Assembly (NCBI GenBank): GCA_036231565.1
Contig: JAZAHA010000018.1
Span: 27,127 to 91,126 of the forward strand
DNA length: 64,000 nucleotides
DNA from: Maricaulis sp036231565
Lineage (GTDB): Bacteria > Pseudomonadota > Alphaproteobacteria > Caulobacterales > Maricaulaceae
Reading direction: 5' to 3'
A model generated the notes under the pieces. That model saw only the letters and a program-made list of their open reading frames with translations, did not search any database and was not told the DNA's origin. Each line of letters opens with the position of its first letter. Positions within the stretch are counted from its first letter, which is position 1. Shown in pieces: positions 30,610-38,627 of the stretch. The position numbers and the translations under genes were made by a program.

Positions 30610-30635
30610 GAAAAAGTCTTTCCGGCGAGCGGAAA
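30610..30635 (-). terminator. Weak terminator after the Nfu gene
   Basis: On the minus strand TTTCCG-CTCGC-CGGAAA forms a six-base stem, followed after GAC by TTTTT. It lies immediately after the stop of the Nfu gene. The stem is short, so termination may be partial. Confidence 0.45.
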
Positions 30636-30638
30636 CCG

Positions 30639-31202
30639 TTATTCGACGGCTTCCACGCCCTGGATTTCGGGAATGTAGTGGCGCAGCAGGTTCTCGATCC
30701 CGGCCTTCAGCGTCATCGTCGAGGACGGACAGCCCGAGCAGGCGCCCCGCATGCGCAGCCGCACGAGACCGCTGTCGGCAACATAGGAATGGAACAGGAT
30801 ATCGCCGCCATCGCGCGCCACGGCCGGACGGACACGGGTGTCGATGAGATCGATGATTTCCTTCACCACCTCGGCATCGGCCCCGTCATACTCGGCATGG
30901 TCGACCCCGCTCTGCGACGTTTCGAACAGCGGCCGGCCCGACTGCAGACCGTCCATGATCGCGCCCAGCAGGAAGGGCTTGATATGGTCCCACTCATAAT
31001 CGTCGGTCTTGGTGACGGCGACGAAATCCTCGCCGAAAAACACACCGCTCACCCCGTCGACCAGGAAGAGATCGGCCGCCAGCGGCGACGCCTCGGCATC
31101 CTCGGCATTCTCGAATTCCCGCGGCTGGTCGGGCGAGATTTCCCGGCCCGGCAGGAATTTCAGCGTGTTGGGATTGGGTGTGGCTTCAGTCTGGATGAAC
31201 AT
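30639..31202 (-). CDS. Nfu-type iron-sulfur cluster scaffold/carrier
   Basis: A 187-residue protein with an N-terminal Nfu domain (MFIQTEATPNPNTLKFLPG, about 1-85) and a C-terminal NifU-like domain (about 108-180) with the cluster-binding Cys155-x2-Cys158 (GACSGCPSS). Proteins of this layout carry 4Fe-4S clusters to target enzymes; MiaB and HemW, both in this window, are possible clients by class only. It lies 69 bases after the universal stress gene and 104 before the nitroreductase gene, with a weak terminator in that gap. Confidence 0.93.
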   Translation of the reverse strand: MFIQTEATPNPNTLKFLPGREISPDQPREFENAEDAEASPLAADLFLVDGVSGVFFGEDFVAVTKTDDYEWDHIKPFLLGAIMDGLQSGRPLFETSQSGVDHAEYDGADAEVVKEIIDLIDTRVRPAVARDGGDILFHSYVADSGLVRLRMRGACSGCPSSTMTLKAGIENLLRHYIPEIQGVEAVE

Positions 31203-31271
31203 GGCTCGGATCTCCTGACCGTCACTTGGCCCACCCGGCCGCGGCTTTCAACCATGATCGGCGTGTGGATT

Positions 31272-31748
31272 TCACACGAGCGCGTCGATTTCCGCCGGAT
31301 CCATGTCGCCGGGCACCACGGTCACAGGCACGGCGCGGCTGTCGAACAGGCCGCGGCCGCGCGCCAGCGCCGTCACCAGCGGGCCGGGGCCCTCGCTCGA
31401 GGAGGAGGCCGCCAGCACGAGGAGCGAGATCAGCGGATCTTCCTCCAGAAGACGCGCCAGCACCGTCCGGCGGTCGCCTTCGCGCAGCAGCAGTTCCGGA
31501 CGCTCGCCGGTAACGGCCTCGGCGTCCTCGGCCATCGACTCCAGCAGCATCTCGGCTGCGGTTTCCGCTTCACGCTTGGCGGTCTCGGCGACACCGATCC
31601 AGTGATTGAAGTCGCTGGGCTCATGCGTTGCCAGAATGGCGACATGGGCACCGGTCGACACGGCGCGGCGGGCGGCGAAGTAGAGCGCCGTCCGGCACTC
31701 ATTGCTGTCGTCGGCCACGACCAGGAATTTTCGTGAGCTTTGAGGCAT
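31272..31748 (-). CDS. Universal stress protein (UspA family)
   Basis: A single-domain UspA-fold protein of 158 residues starting MPQSSRKFLVVADDSNECRT. The nucleotide-binding-type G-x2-G-x9-G(S/T) motif is not clear at the C-terminus, so it may be the non-ATP-binding type. The frame is open to 32126, but the ATG at 31748 gives the standard domain start. It is divergent from a membrane-protein gene, with 75 bases between them, and lies just upstream of the Nfu gene. Confidence 0.85.
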   Translation of the reverse strand: MPQSSRKFLVVADDSNECRTALYFAARRAVSTGAHVAILATHEPSDFNHWIGVAETAKREAETAAEMLLESMAEDAEAVTGERPELLLREGDRRTVLARLLEEDPLISLLVLAASSSSEGPGPLVTALARGRGLFDSRAVPVTVVPGDMDPAEIDALV

Positions 31749-31823
31749 GGAAACGGAGTTTGGCGTCTCGCGGGCGACTCGTCCAGAGAATGCTGCTAAC
31801 ACCGCGCGGGCAAGGGAGGGCGC

Positions 31824-32417
31824 ATGTCTGCAAGCGAACATCGTGACCGGCGCAGTGCCGCAACGCCGGTCAGAATTTTCAGCCTGACGGACGCGGCGCT
31901 GGTCTGGCGCGGCGAGGACGGCAACGCCCCGGACGGTCAGGTCGAACTGACCGACATCGCCCAGGTGCGCCTGAGTGTCGAAATGGCCGGTCAGCAGAGC
32001 CAGGTCGTCTGCCGTGTCACCGATACGCAGGGAGAAGAGACCGTGTTCGGCTCGATGCGCTGGGCGGGCGCGGGCCATTGGGAGCCTGCGGCCGACACGT
32101 TCAGCGCCCTGCTGCGCGACCTGCACCTGGCCTTGTTGCCCTATCGCGACGGCATCCGCTTCATCGAGGGCTCGTCGATGGTCTTCCTGTTCGTGATGTT
32201 CTCACTGGGCCTGGCGCTGACAGGGATCAGCCTGTTCTTCTTCGCCCTGCTCTTCCTGGTGCGCGAACAGGCCTCAGGCCTGTTCCTGATTGCCGGGGTC
32301 GTGGCCGGCGTGTGGCTCACCCGCCTGTTCTGGCCCCGCGGGCCGAAACCCTATGATCCGGAAACCTATGCCCGGCCCGCAACACCGCGCGAACCGGAGC
32401 CTGCCGACGGGGTCTAG
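31824..32417 (+). CDS. Membrane protein of unknown function with soluble N-terminal domain
   Basis: A 197-residue protein: a soluble region of about 110 residues rich in beta-strand pattern (PVRIFSLTDAALVW, QVELTDIAQVRLSVE), which recalls PH-like domains, followed by two membrane helices (about 117-139 and 148-167) and a proline-rich cytosolic tail. No family was recognised with confidence. GGGAGG precedes the ATG. Its stop shares CTAG with the stop of the convergent copper chaperone gene. Function unknown. Confidence 0.75.
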   Translation: MSASEHRDRRSAATPVRIFSLTDAALVWRGEDGNAPDGQVELTDIAQVRLSVEMAGQQSQVVCRVTDTQGEETVFGSMRWAGAGHWEPAADTFSALLRDLHLALLPYRDGIRFIEGSSMVFLFVMFSLGLALTGISLFFFALLFLVREQASGLFLIAGVVAGVWLTRLFWPRGPKPYDPETYARPATPREPEPADGV

Positions 32418-32971
32418 TGTCCGGAATGTCCGCCAGGTGCCGTGTTGCGCGCCTGGAAGGTGACCGCCACCTCGCCGGCCCGTTCGAAGACGAGCGTACC
32501 GGTGACCTCATCACCCTCGGCGACCGGATCCATTCCGAACACCATCAGGTGCAGTCCGCCCGGCGCGAAGGTCAGCGCGCCGGCATCGGTGATGTCCTGC
32601 GGACCCACCTGGCGCATCTGCATCATGCCTTCATCATTCATGGTGTGGGTGTGCAGCTCGATATGGCCGGCACCGTCCATGCGGGCCTCGACGAGGCGAT
32701 CGGCATGGCCCTGCGAGAGCGTCGCCGTGAAATAGGCCGCCGTCACGTCGCGGCCCTGCGGGTGCGGCCGGATCCAGGCGTCGCTAATCTCGACCACCGG
32801 CATGATGCCGTCATCGGGCAGCGGCGCGGCCGCATCAGCCGACTGGGCCGGCGCGGCGTGCTCCATCGCACCATGGTCCATGGCGCTATCCTGGGCGGCG
32901 GTGTCTTCGGCCGGTTCGCTGCAGGCTGTCAAGGCGAGGCCTGCGGCAACGATCAGGGCATAGTGCTTCAT
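32414..32971 (-). CDS. Periplasmic copper chaperone PCu(A)C-type lipoprotein
   Basis: A 185-residue lipoprotein with lipobox LTAC (lipidated Cys17), a His/Met-rich linker (about 28-40) and a PCu(A)C domain (about 55-170). Candidate copper ligands are clustered His and Met residues at 103-119 and the HLM motif at 141-143. Such proteins deliver Cu(I) to cytochrome oxidase or scavenge copper in the periplasm. The ATG at 32971 is chosen because it gives a proper signal peptide; the frame is open to 33019. No oxidase assembly genes are nearby. Confidence 0.9.
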   Translation of the reverse strand: MKHYALIVAAGLALTACSEPAEDTAAQDSAMDHGAMEHAAPAQSADAAAPLPDDGIMPVVEISDAWIRPHPQGRDVTAAYFTATLSQGHADRLVEARMDGAGHIELHTHTMNDEGMMQMRQVGPQDITDAGALTFAPGGLHLMVFGMDPVAEGDEVTGTLVFERAGEVAVTFQARNTAPGGHSGH

Positions 32972-33089
32972 TGAAGTCCTCCAGCCGCTACAGGAGCGCG
33001 CCATCAGAAGGCCCGCCATGCGGCGAATTGTCCGTCAGAGCCTTTTCATCTGATCGGGAGCGATGAATGGATCTCGCTTTTGAGTGGTC

Positions 33090-33133
33090 GCATTTCCGCA
33101 CCGCAGAACCGGTTCCACGTCTGCTGGAAATGC
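33090..33133. repeat. Palindromic intergenic repeat abutting the trpS stop
   Basis: A two-level stem: GCATTTCC (33090-33097) pairs with GGAAATGC (33126-33133), and GCAGA (33103-33107) with TCTGC (33120-33124), with ACCGGT in the loop. The outer ends and overall form match a dispersed palindromic repeat that I recall being abundant between genes in other alphaproteobacteria. Only one copy was noticed in this window. Confidence 0.55.
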
Positions 33134-33134
33134 T

Positions 33135-34172
33135 CTAGTGCCAGAAGCCGATGATTTCCTTGGTTTCCTTGAGGATCGGCGCGGCGATCACGTCCGCCTG
33201 CTCGGCGCCTTTTTTCAGGATGCGGTCGATCTCTGCCTGATCCGCGATAAGCCGGCGGAATTCCTGCGAGATCGGTGCGAGATATTCCACGGCCACATCC
33301 GCCAGCGCCGGCTTGAAGGCACCGAAGCCCTGGCCGCCGAACTCGGCGAGCACATCCGCCTTGGTCTTGCCGGTCAGCGCGGCATAGATGCCGACGAGAT
33401 TGGACGCTTCGGCGCGGGCCTCCAGACCCTCCACCGTTTCCGGCAGCGGTTCGGGATCGGTTTTCGCCTTCTTGATCTTGCGGGCGATCGTGTCGGCATC
33501 GTCTTCCAGATTGATGCGCGAATTGTCCGACGGATCGGACTTGGACATTTTCGCCGTACCGTCGCGCAGGCTCATGATGCGCGCGCCCGGCCCCTGGATC
33601 ACCGGCTCGGTCAGCGGGAAAAAGGCCTGGCCGTCGCCATAGTCGCGGTTGAAGCGCGCCGCGATATCGCGGCACAGCTCGAGATGCTGCTTCTGGTCCT
33701 CACCGACCGGCACATGCGTCGCCTTGTAGGCGAGAATGTCGGCGGCCTGCAGCACAGGATAGGTCAGCAGGCCGACGGAGGAGCGCTCCTTGTCCTTGCC
33801 GCCCTTATCCTTGAACTGGGTCATGCGCTCGGCCCAGCCCAGACGCGCCACGCAATTGAAGATCCAGGCCAACTCCGCATGTGCGGACACAGCGGACTGG
33901 GCGAAGATGATGCTCTTGTCCGGGTTCACGCCGGCCGCGATGTAGGCGGCAGCCGCAGCACGCACAGCGCCGGGCAGGGCCTTGGGATCGTGCGGCATGG
34001 TGATCGCGTGCATGTCGACCACGCAATAGATGCACTCGGCATCGCCCTCATCCTGCAGCGCCACCCAGTTCTTCAGCGCGCCCAGATAATTGCCGAGATG
34101 CAGGCGGCCTGTGGGCTGCATGCCGGAAAAGATGCGCTCGGGACCGGTGTAGTCGGTGGGCGTTTCGCTCAT
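33135..34172 (-). CDS. trpS: Tryptophanyl-tRNA synthetase
   Basis: Class I aminoacyl-tRNA synthetase that charges tRNA-Trp. The 345-residue protein has the HIGH-type motif HLGN (25-28) in GRLHLGNYLG and the KMSKS loop at 208-212 (AKMSKSDPSDNSR). Other conserved parts are FNCVARLGWAERMTQFKDK and VGEDQKQHLELCRDIA. It is the last gene of mutS-glnD-murJ-trpS on the minus strand, 61 bases after murJ. Its stop codon abuts a palindromic repeat. Confidence 0.97.
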   Translation of the reverse strand: MSETPTDYTGPERIFSGMQPTGRLHLGNYLGALKNWVALQDEGDAECIYCVVDMHAITMPHDPKALPGAVRAAAAAYIAAGVNPDKSIIFAQSAVSAHAELAWIFNCVARLGWAERMTQFKDKGGKDKERSSVGLLTYPVLQAADILAYKATHVPVGEDQKQHLELCRDIAARFNRDYGDGQAFFPLTEPVIQGPGARIMSLRDGTAKMSKSDPSDNSRINLEDDADTIARKIKKAKTDPEPLPETVEGLEARAEASNLVGIYAALTGKTKADVLAEFGGQGFGAFKPALADVAVEYLAPISQEFRRLIADQAEIDRILKKGAEQADVIAAPILKETKEIIGFWH

Positions 34173-34233
34173 GGGATCATGCCTTGGCAGAAAAGGGTCG
34201 GACGGCGCGTCTTACCCAGCCGGAGCCCAAGCC

Positions 34234-35778
34234 TCAAGAGCGCTTGAGCGCCGTGCGCACTTCGGACAGGCGCAGGGCGCCGGTCAGGACCGAGGCAAGC
34301 GCGAAGACGACAAGGCCTGCCGCACACACAGCGGCGAGCACCAGGAGTGTCGAATTGAACAGCCAGGGATAGAACCAGGCGAGGTTCTGGTGCGCCAGCA
34401 GCAGGAAGCCCGCCATGATCGCGCTGGCCACCACGATGCGCGGCAGACGGTTGAGCAGGCGGGCATCCGGCTCGAACAGGCCGCGCCGGTGCAGCGTCAC
34501 CGCCAGCAGCAGCGTGTTGATCCAGCCCGCGACCGAGGTGGCAATGGCGAGCCCGGCAAAGCCGAGCGGACCGAAGAAGAGCGTCAGGCCCAGCGCGAGA
34601 TTGATCACCACGCCGACCGTCGCGAACTTCATCGGCGTCATCGTGTCCTGGCGCGCAAAGAAGCCGGGTGAGAGCACCTTGATGAGAACGAAGGCGGGCA
34701 GACCGGCCGCAAAGGCGATCAGCGCCTGGGCAACCATTTGTGCATCCTGGGGCGTGAAGGCATCGCGCTCGTAGATACCCGTGGCGATGAAGACCGGGAT
34801 CGCGGCCAGCGCTGCCGCGGCCGGCAGGGTCAGCGCCATGGAAATCTCCAGCGCGCGGTTCATCGCATTGCCGGCTGCCGGCAGGTCGCCGGCGCGCAGG
34901 CGCGCGCTCAGCGTCGGCAGCAGCACGACACCCATCGCGATCCCGACCACGCCCAGCGGCAGCTGGTAGAGGCGGTCGGCATAATAGAGCCAGGACCGAG
35001 CACCCTCCTGCAGCGTCGCGATGGAGGAGGTGACGAGGATATTGATCTGGGTCACGCCGGCCGCCATCGCTCCGGGCACGCCGAGCACGATCAGCCGTTT
35101 CACATCCGGGCTCAGTTTCGGCAGACGCACCGACAGGCGGACGCCGGTCGCCCGCGTTGCCGCCCAGAGCCAGATGAGCTGCGCGACACCCGACACACTG
35201 ACACCCACTGACAACCACAACGCCAACTGCCCGCCTTCAGCCGGCGAGAAGGCGAGAATTCCGATCAGGGTGAGGTTCAGCAGGACCGGTGCCGCAGCGG
35301 CAACTGCAAACTTGCCGTGGGAGTTGAGGACGCCGCTGAGCATGGCGCTGAGCGACATCATCATGAGGTAGGGCATGGTGATCTGTGTCAGGAGCACCGC
35401 CAGACCGAACAGGTCCGGATCTCCGACGAAACCCGGCCCCAGCGCATACATCAGCCACGGCATGACCAATTGTGCCGCGACCACCAGGACCAGCATGGCT
35501 GTCAGGAGGACCGACAGCACCTGGCGGGCAAACAGCTGCGCCTCGGTCAGACCGTCGGCTTCCAGCTTGCCGGCATAGAGCGGCACGAAGGCCGCATTGA
35601 ACGCGCCCTCGGCAAAGATCCGCCGGAAAAGATTGGGGAATTGCAGCGCTGTCAGGAAGACGTCAGTAACCGCGCCTGCGCCCAGCGCCGCCGCCAGCAT
35701 CATCTCGCGCACAAGGCCGAGGATCCGGCTGGCCATGGTGAAAAGCCCGACCACAGCCGAGGACCGAAGAAGACGCAT
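34234..35778 (-). CDS. murJ: Lipid II flippase MurJ
   Basis: Inner-membrane flippase of the MOP superfamily that moves lipid II to the periplasmic face for peptidoglycan synthesis. The 514 residues form about fourteen helices. The N-terminal RILGLVREMMLAAALGAGAVTDVF and FRRIFAEGAFNAAFVPLY are MurJ signatures with the conserved arginines. It lies four bases after glnD and 61 before trpS on the same strand, so it is part of one operon with them. Confidence 0.96.
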   Translation of the reverse strand: MRLLRSSAVVGLFTMASRILGLVREMMLAAALGAGAVTDVFLTALQFPNLFRRIFAEGAFNAAFVPLYAGKLEADGLTEAQLFARQVLSVLLTAMLVLVVAAQLVMPWLMYALGPGFVGDPDLFGLAVLLTQITMPYLMMMSLSAMLSGVLNSHGKFAVAAAAPVLLNLTLIGILAFSPAEGGQLALWLSVGVSVSGVAQLIWLWAATRATGVRLSVRLPKLSPDVKRLIVLGVPGAMAAGVTQINILVTSSIATLQEGARSWLYYADRLYQLPLGVVGIAMGVVLLPTLSARLRAGDLPAAGNAMNRALEISMALTLPAAAALAAIPVFIATGIYERDAFTPQDAQMVAQALIAFAAGLPAFVLIKVLSPGFFARQDTMTPMKFATVGVVINLALGLTLFFGPLGFAGLAIATSVAGWINTLLLAVTLHRRGLFEPDARLLNRLPRIVVASAIMAGFLLLAHQNLAWFYPWLFNSTLLVLAAVCAAGLVVFALASVLTGALRLSEVRTALKRS

Positions 35779-35782
35779 GCCG

Positions 35783-38593
35783 TTACCTCAGAACACTGGC
35801 GCGGGCCCGCGCGATACCGCGCTGGGCGGCTTTTTCGTCGGCGGCCGTCTCGCTCTCGCTCAGCACGGCCATCAGACCTTTTTCCACCCGCTCGATCACG
35901 TCGGCATCTTCCAGCTTGGCTTGTCCGTGACTGACATAGAAGACGTCGGTCGCCCGCTCGCCATAGCCGTCGATCTGGGCGGAATTAAGCGCGAGGCCTT
36001 CATCGGCAAGCACATCCGCCAGGTCTGCCAACAGGCCCGGCCGGTCGCGGCCGGACGCCTCGATCACTGTGGCATTCTCGGCAATCTCGTTGGAGATCGT
36101 GACAGAGGGCGTGACCCGGAAAGCGGCATCGCGGCGCTGCAGCGGCATGGATTTGCGCCGGCGCACGGTGAGCTCGCCGGTCGCGACCTCACGCAGATAG
36201 GCGACGAGGGCCTGGCGCTGGCGCTCGTCCTGCTGGCCATAGGGCTGACCGGCCGCGTCCTGGATGTAGAAAATGTCGAAGACCTGGCCCGACGCAGTCG
36301 TGTTGATCGTGGCACCGACGACGTCTGCCCCCATCTCGGCGAAGGCGGCGACGATATCGGCAAAGATGCGCGTGCGGTCAGGCGACCAGATCATCACCTC
36401 GGTCGCCGCGCGCCGCCGGTCCACACGCACACCGGCCGCCGTTGTCTCCCCAGCCTCGAACGCCCGGCGGACAAAGGCCGCATGTCGATACCGGTCCTCA
36501 CGCCCGAAGGACACCCAGTAGGCATCGTTCAGCTCGGCAACCCACCAAGCCGCAAATTCCGGATTGAGCCGCTCCAGCCGCGGCAGCACGGCCTCGCGCT
36601 CGGCGCGTCCCCGGTCAGACAGGCTGCGGCGCGCCGAGGCGATGGCATCGCCATCGCTGAGCAGAACCGCTTCGGTTGCCGTATAGAGCTCGCGGATCAG
36701 CTGGCCCTTCCAGCCATTCCAGACGCCGGGTCCGACAGCGCGGATATCCACCACGGTCAGCACGGTGAGCAGGCGCAGGCGCTCGACCGAGCCCACCGCA
36801 GCCGCGAAATCGGCGACGGTGCGCGGATCGGACAGATCGCGCCGCTGGGCGGTATCGCTCATCAGGAGGTGGGAGCGGATCAGCCAGGCGACCAGTTCTG
36901 TATCGTCATGACCCAGGCCCAGGCGCTCACACGCCGTCAGCGCCCGCAGCGCCCCCTCGATACACTGGTCGCCCGCTCCCTTGCCGGTATCGTGCAGCAG
37001 GATGGCCAGGTGCAGCGCGCGGCGGTTCTGGATCAGCGGCGCAATCCGGGTCGACAGCGGGTGATCGAGCGGGTGCAGCCCGTCCTCGATCTCGCGCAGC
37101 AGGCCAAGCGCCTGCAGCGTGTGCTCATCCACCGTATAGCGGTGATACATGTTGAACTGGGTGCGCGCGACGATATCGCCGAACTCGGGGATATAGCGCC
37201 CCAGAACGCCCGCCTCGGTCATCATGCGCAGCACCGCCATCGGCGCCGGACTGTCCAGCAGCACCGCGAAGAAGGCGCGCGCCGCACGCGGGTCGCGGCG
37301 GAACTCGTCATCGATCAGATAGAGCGTACGGCCGATCCGGGCGACGGCTTCCGGGTGCAGATCCAGGCGCCGGGAGGCCGCCATGTGGAAGAAGCGCAGC
37401 AACCGCACGGGATCCTCGCGGATCTGGGTGGCGTGGGCAAAGTCGAGCCGGCCCTCGCGGATGATGAATTCGCCAACATCGGCGCCTTCCTCGTGATCCA
37501 TGCCCGGCGGCAGGAAACGAGCCAGTCCCTTCGGCTTGGCCTTCCAGGCATCGGCCTCCAGCTTGGCACAGACGAGGCGGGTCAGCGCGCCGACGGCCAT
37601 GGCGGTGCGGAAATAGCGGCGCATGAAGCGCTCGACGGCACTTTCCGTCTCGCTGTCCTCATAGCCCATGCGGGCCGCGATTTCCGGCTGCAGGTCGAAG
37701 GTCAGGCGCTCGTCCTTGCCGCCTGCCAGATCGTGCAGGTGGAAGCGGACGGTCCACAGAAAGTCATCGGCCGCCACATAACGGCTGACATCCTCGACCG
37801 AAAGCAGGCGCGTGCCGACCCAGCGTTCGAATGCGTCGGCACCGTAGAGGAATTGCGCCAGCCAGCGCATCAGCTGCAGGTCGCGCAGCCCGCCCTTGCC
37901 GGATTTCAGATTGGGCTCGACCGTGTAGCGCGAGCGCCCGGCCTTCTCGATCCGTGCATCGCGTTCACGCAGCTTGGCCTCGACAAAGCCCTGCAGGTCG
38001 CCCGCGACGATCTCCTCGCGGAAACGCTGGGCGAGCGACTGGGTCGCGGTCTCGTCGCCGGCCAGATGGCGCAGGCTGAGCAGGGCCGTGCGTTCCGACG
38101 CATCCTCGCGCGTCAGATCGAGGGTCTGGTCGATCGTCCGGCAGGCGCCGCCGCCGACATCGATCTTCAGATCCCACAGGGCGTAGAGGAATTGCTGCAG
38201 AAACGCGTCGGTCTCCGGCCGCTCGCCCTCCGGCTTCACCAACAGGAGATCGACATCCGAGGACGGGGCCAGCTCGCCGGCCCCGAACCCGCCCTGCGCA
38301 CACAGGGTGATGCCGGCCGATCCATCCGGGTCGCCGGCAGCCATGGAGTCGAACAGGGCATGCAGGCAGACACTCATCCCGTCGGACAGGACCTGCGCCG
38401 CGGCGGCACCGCCGCCGGCGCCGGACAGACGGGCAAAGGCCTGTTCACGAAACCCGTCCAGCGCCGAGCGGACATGGGCGAGCCCGGCCGAGCGAGCGGC
38501 AGGCGAGGTCCAGCCCGACCGCGCTGTGGCGGCAGCCAGTTGCGCCCGCAGTTTCAGGGCGTCGAGCGAGGCGGGCAGGGCGGACCGTGTCAT
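35783..38593 (-). CDS. glnD: Bifunctional PII uridylyltransferase/uridylyl-removing protein GlnD, with altered motifs
   Basis: Nitrogen sensor that adds or removes UMP on PII proteins in response to glutamine. The 936 residues have the family order: nucleotidyltransferase (about 60-180), helical linker, HD domain (about 430-560) and two C-terminal ACT domains. The transferase motif reads GGFGAGELAPSSDVDLL, where GG(Y/F)GRGEL is usual, so an arginine is replaced by alanine; the two aspartates remain. The HD core reads HDTGKGAGDQ, where relatives have HDxxKGRGGDHS, so the later histidine is lost. Both activities may be changed. It lies between mutS and murJ. Confidence 0.92.
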   Translation of the reverse strand: MTRSALPASLDALKLRAQLAAATARSGWTSPAARSAGLAHVRSALDGFREQAFARLSGAGGGAAAAQVLSDGMSVCLHALFDSMAAGDPDGSAGITLCAQGGFGAGELAPSSDVDLLLVKPEGERPETDAFLQQFLYALWDLKIDVGGGACRTIDQTLDLTREDASERTALLSLRHLAGDETATQSLAQRFREEIVAGDLQGFVEAKLRERDARIEKAGRSRYTVEPNLKSGKGGLRDLQLMRWLAQFLYGADAFERWVGTRLLSVEDVSRYVAADDFLWTVRFHLHDLAGGKDERLTFDLQPEIAARMGYEDSETESAVERFMRRYFRTAMAVGALTRLVCAKLEADAWKAKPKGLARFLPPGMDHEEGADVGEFIIREGRLDFAHATQIREDPVRLLRFFHMAASRRLDLHPEAVARIGRTLYLIDDEFRRDPRAARAFFAVLLDSPAPMAVLRMMTEAGVLGRYIPEFGDIVARTQFNMYHRYTVDEHTLQALGLLREIEDGLHPLDHPLSTRIAPLIQNRRALHLAILLHDTGKGAGDQCIEGALRALTACERLGLGHDDTELVAWLIRSHLLMSDTAQRRDLSDPRTVADFAAAVGSVERLRLLTVLTVVDIRAVGPGVWNGWKGQLIRELYTATEAVLLSDGDAIASARRSLSDRGRAEREAVLPRLERLNPEFAAWWVAELNDAYWVSFGREDRYRHAAFVRRAFEAGETTAAGVRVDRRRAATEVMIWSPDRTRIFADIVAAFAEMGADVVGATINTTASGQVFDIFYIQDAAGQPYGQQDERQRQALVAYLREVATGELTVRRRKSMPLQRRDAAFRVTPSVTISNEIAENATVIEASGRDRPGLLADLADVLADEGLALNSAQIDGYGERATDVFYVSHGQAKLEDADVIERVEKGLMAVLSESETAADEKAAQRGIARARASVLR

Positions 38594-38627
38594 GACGGCG
38601 CCAATCTAGTCGTGCCGCGGGCCGCCG

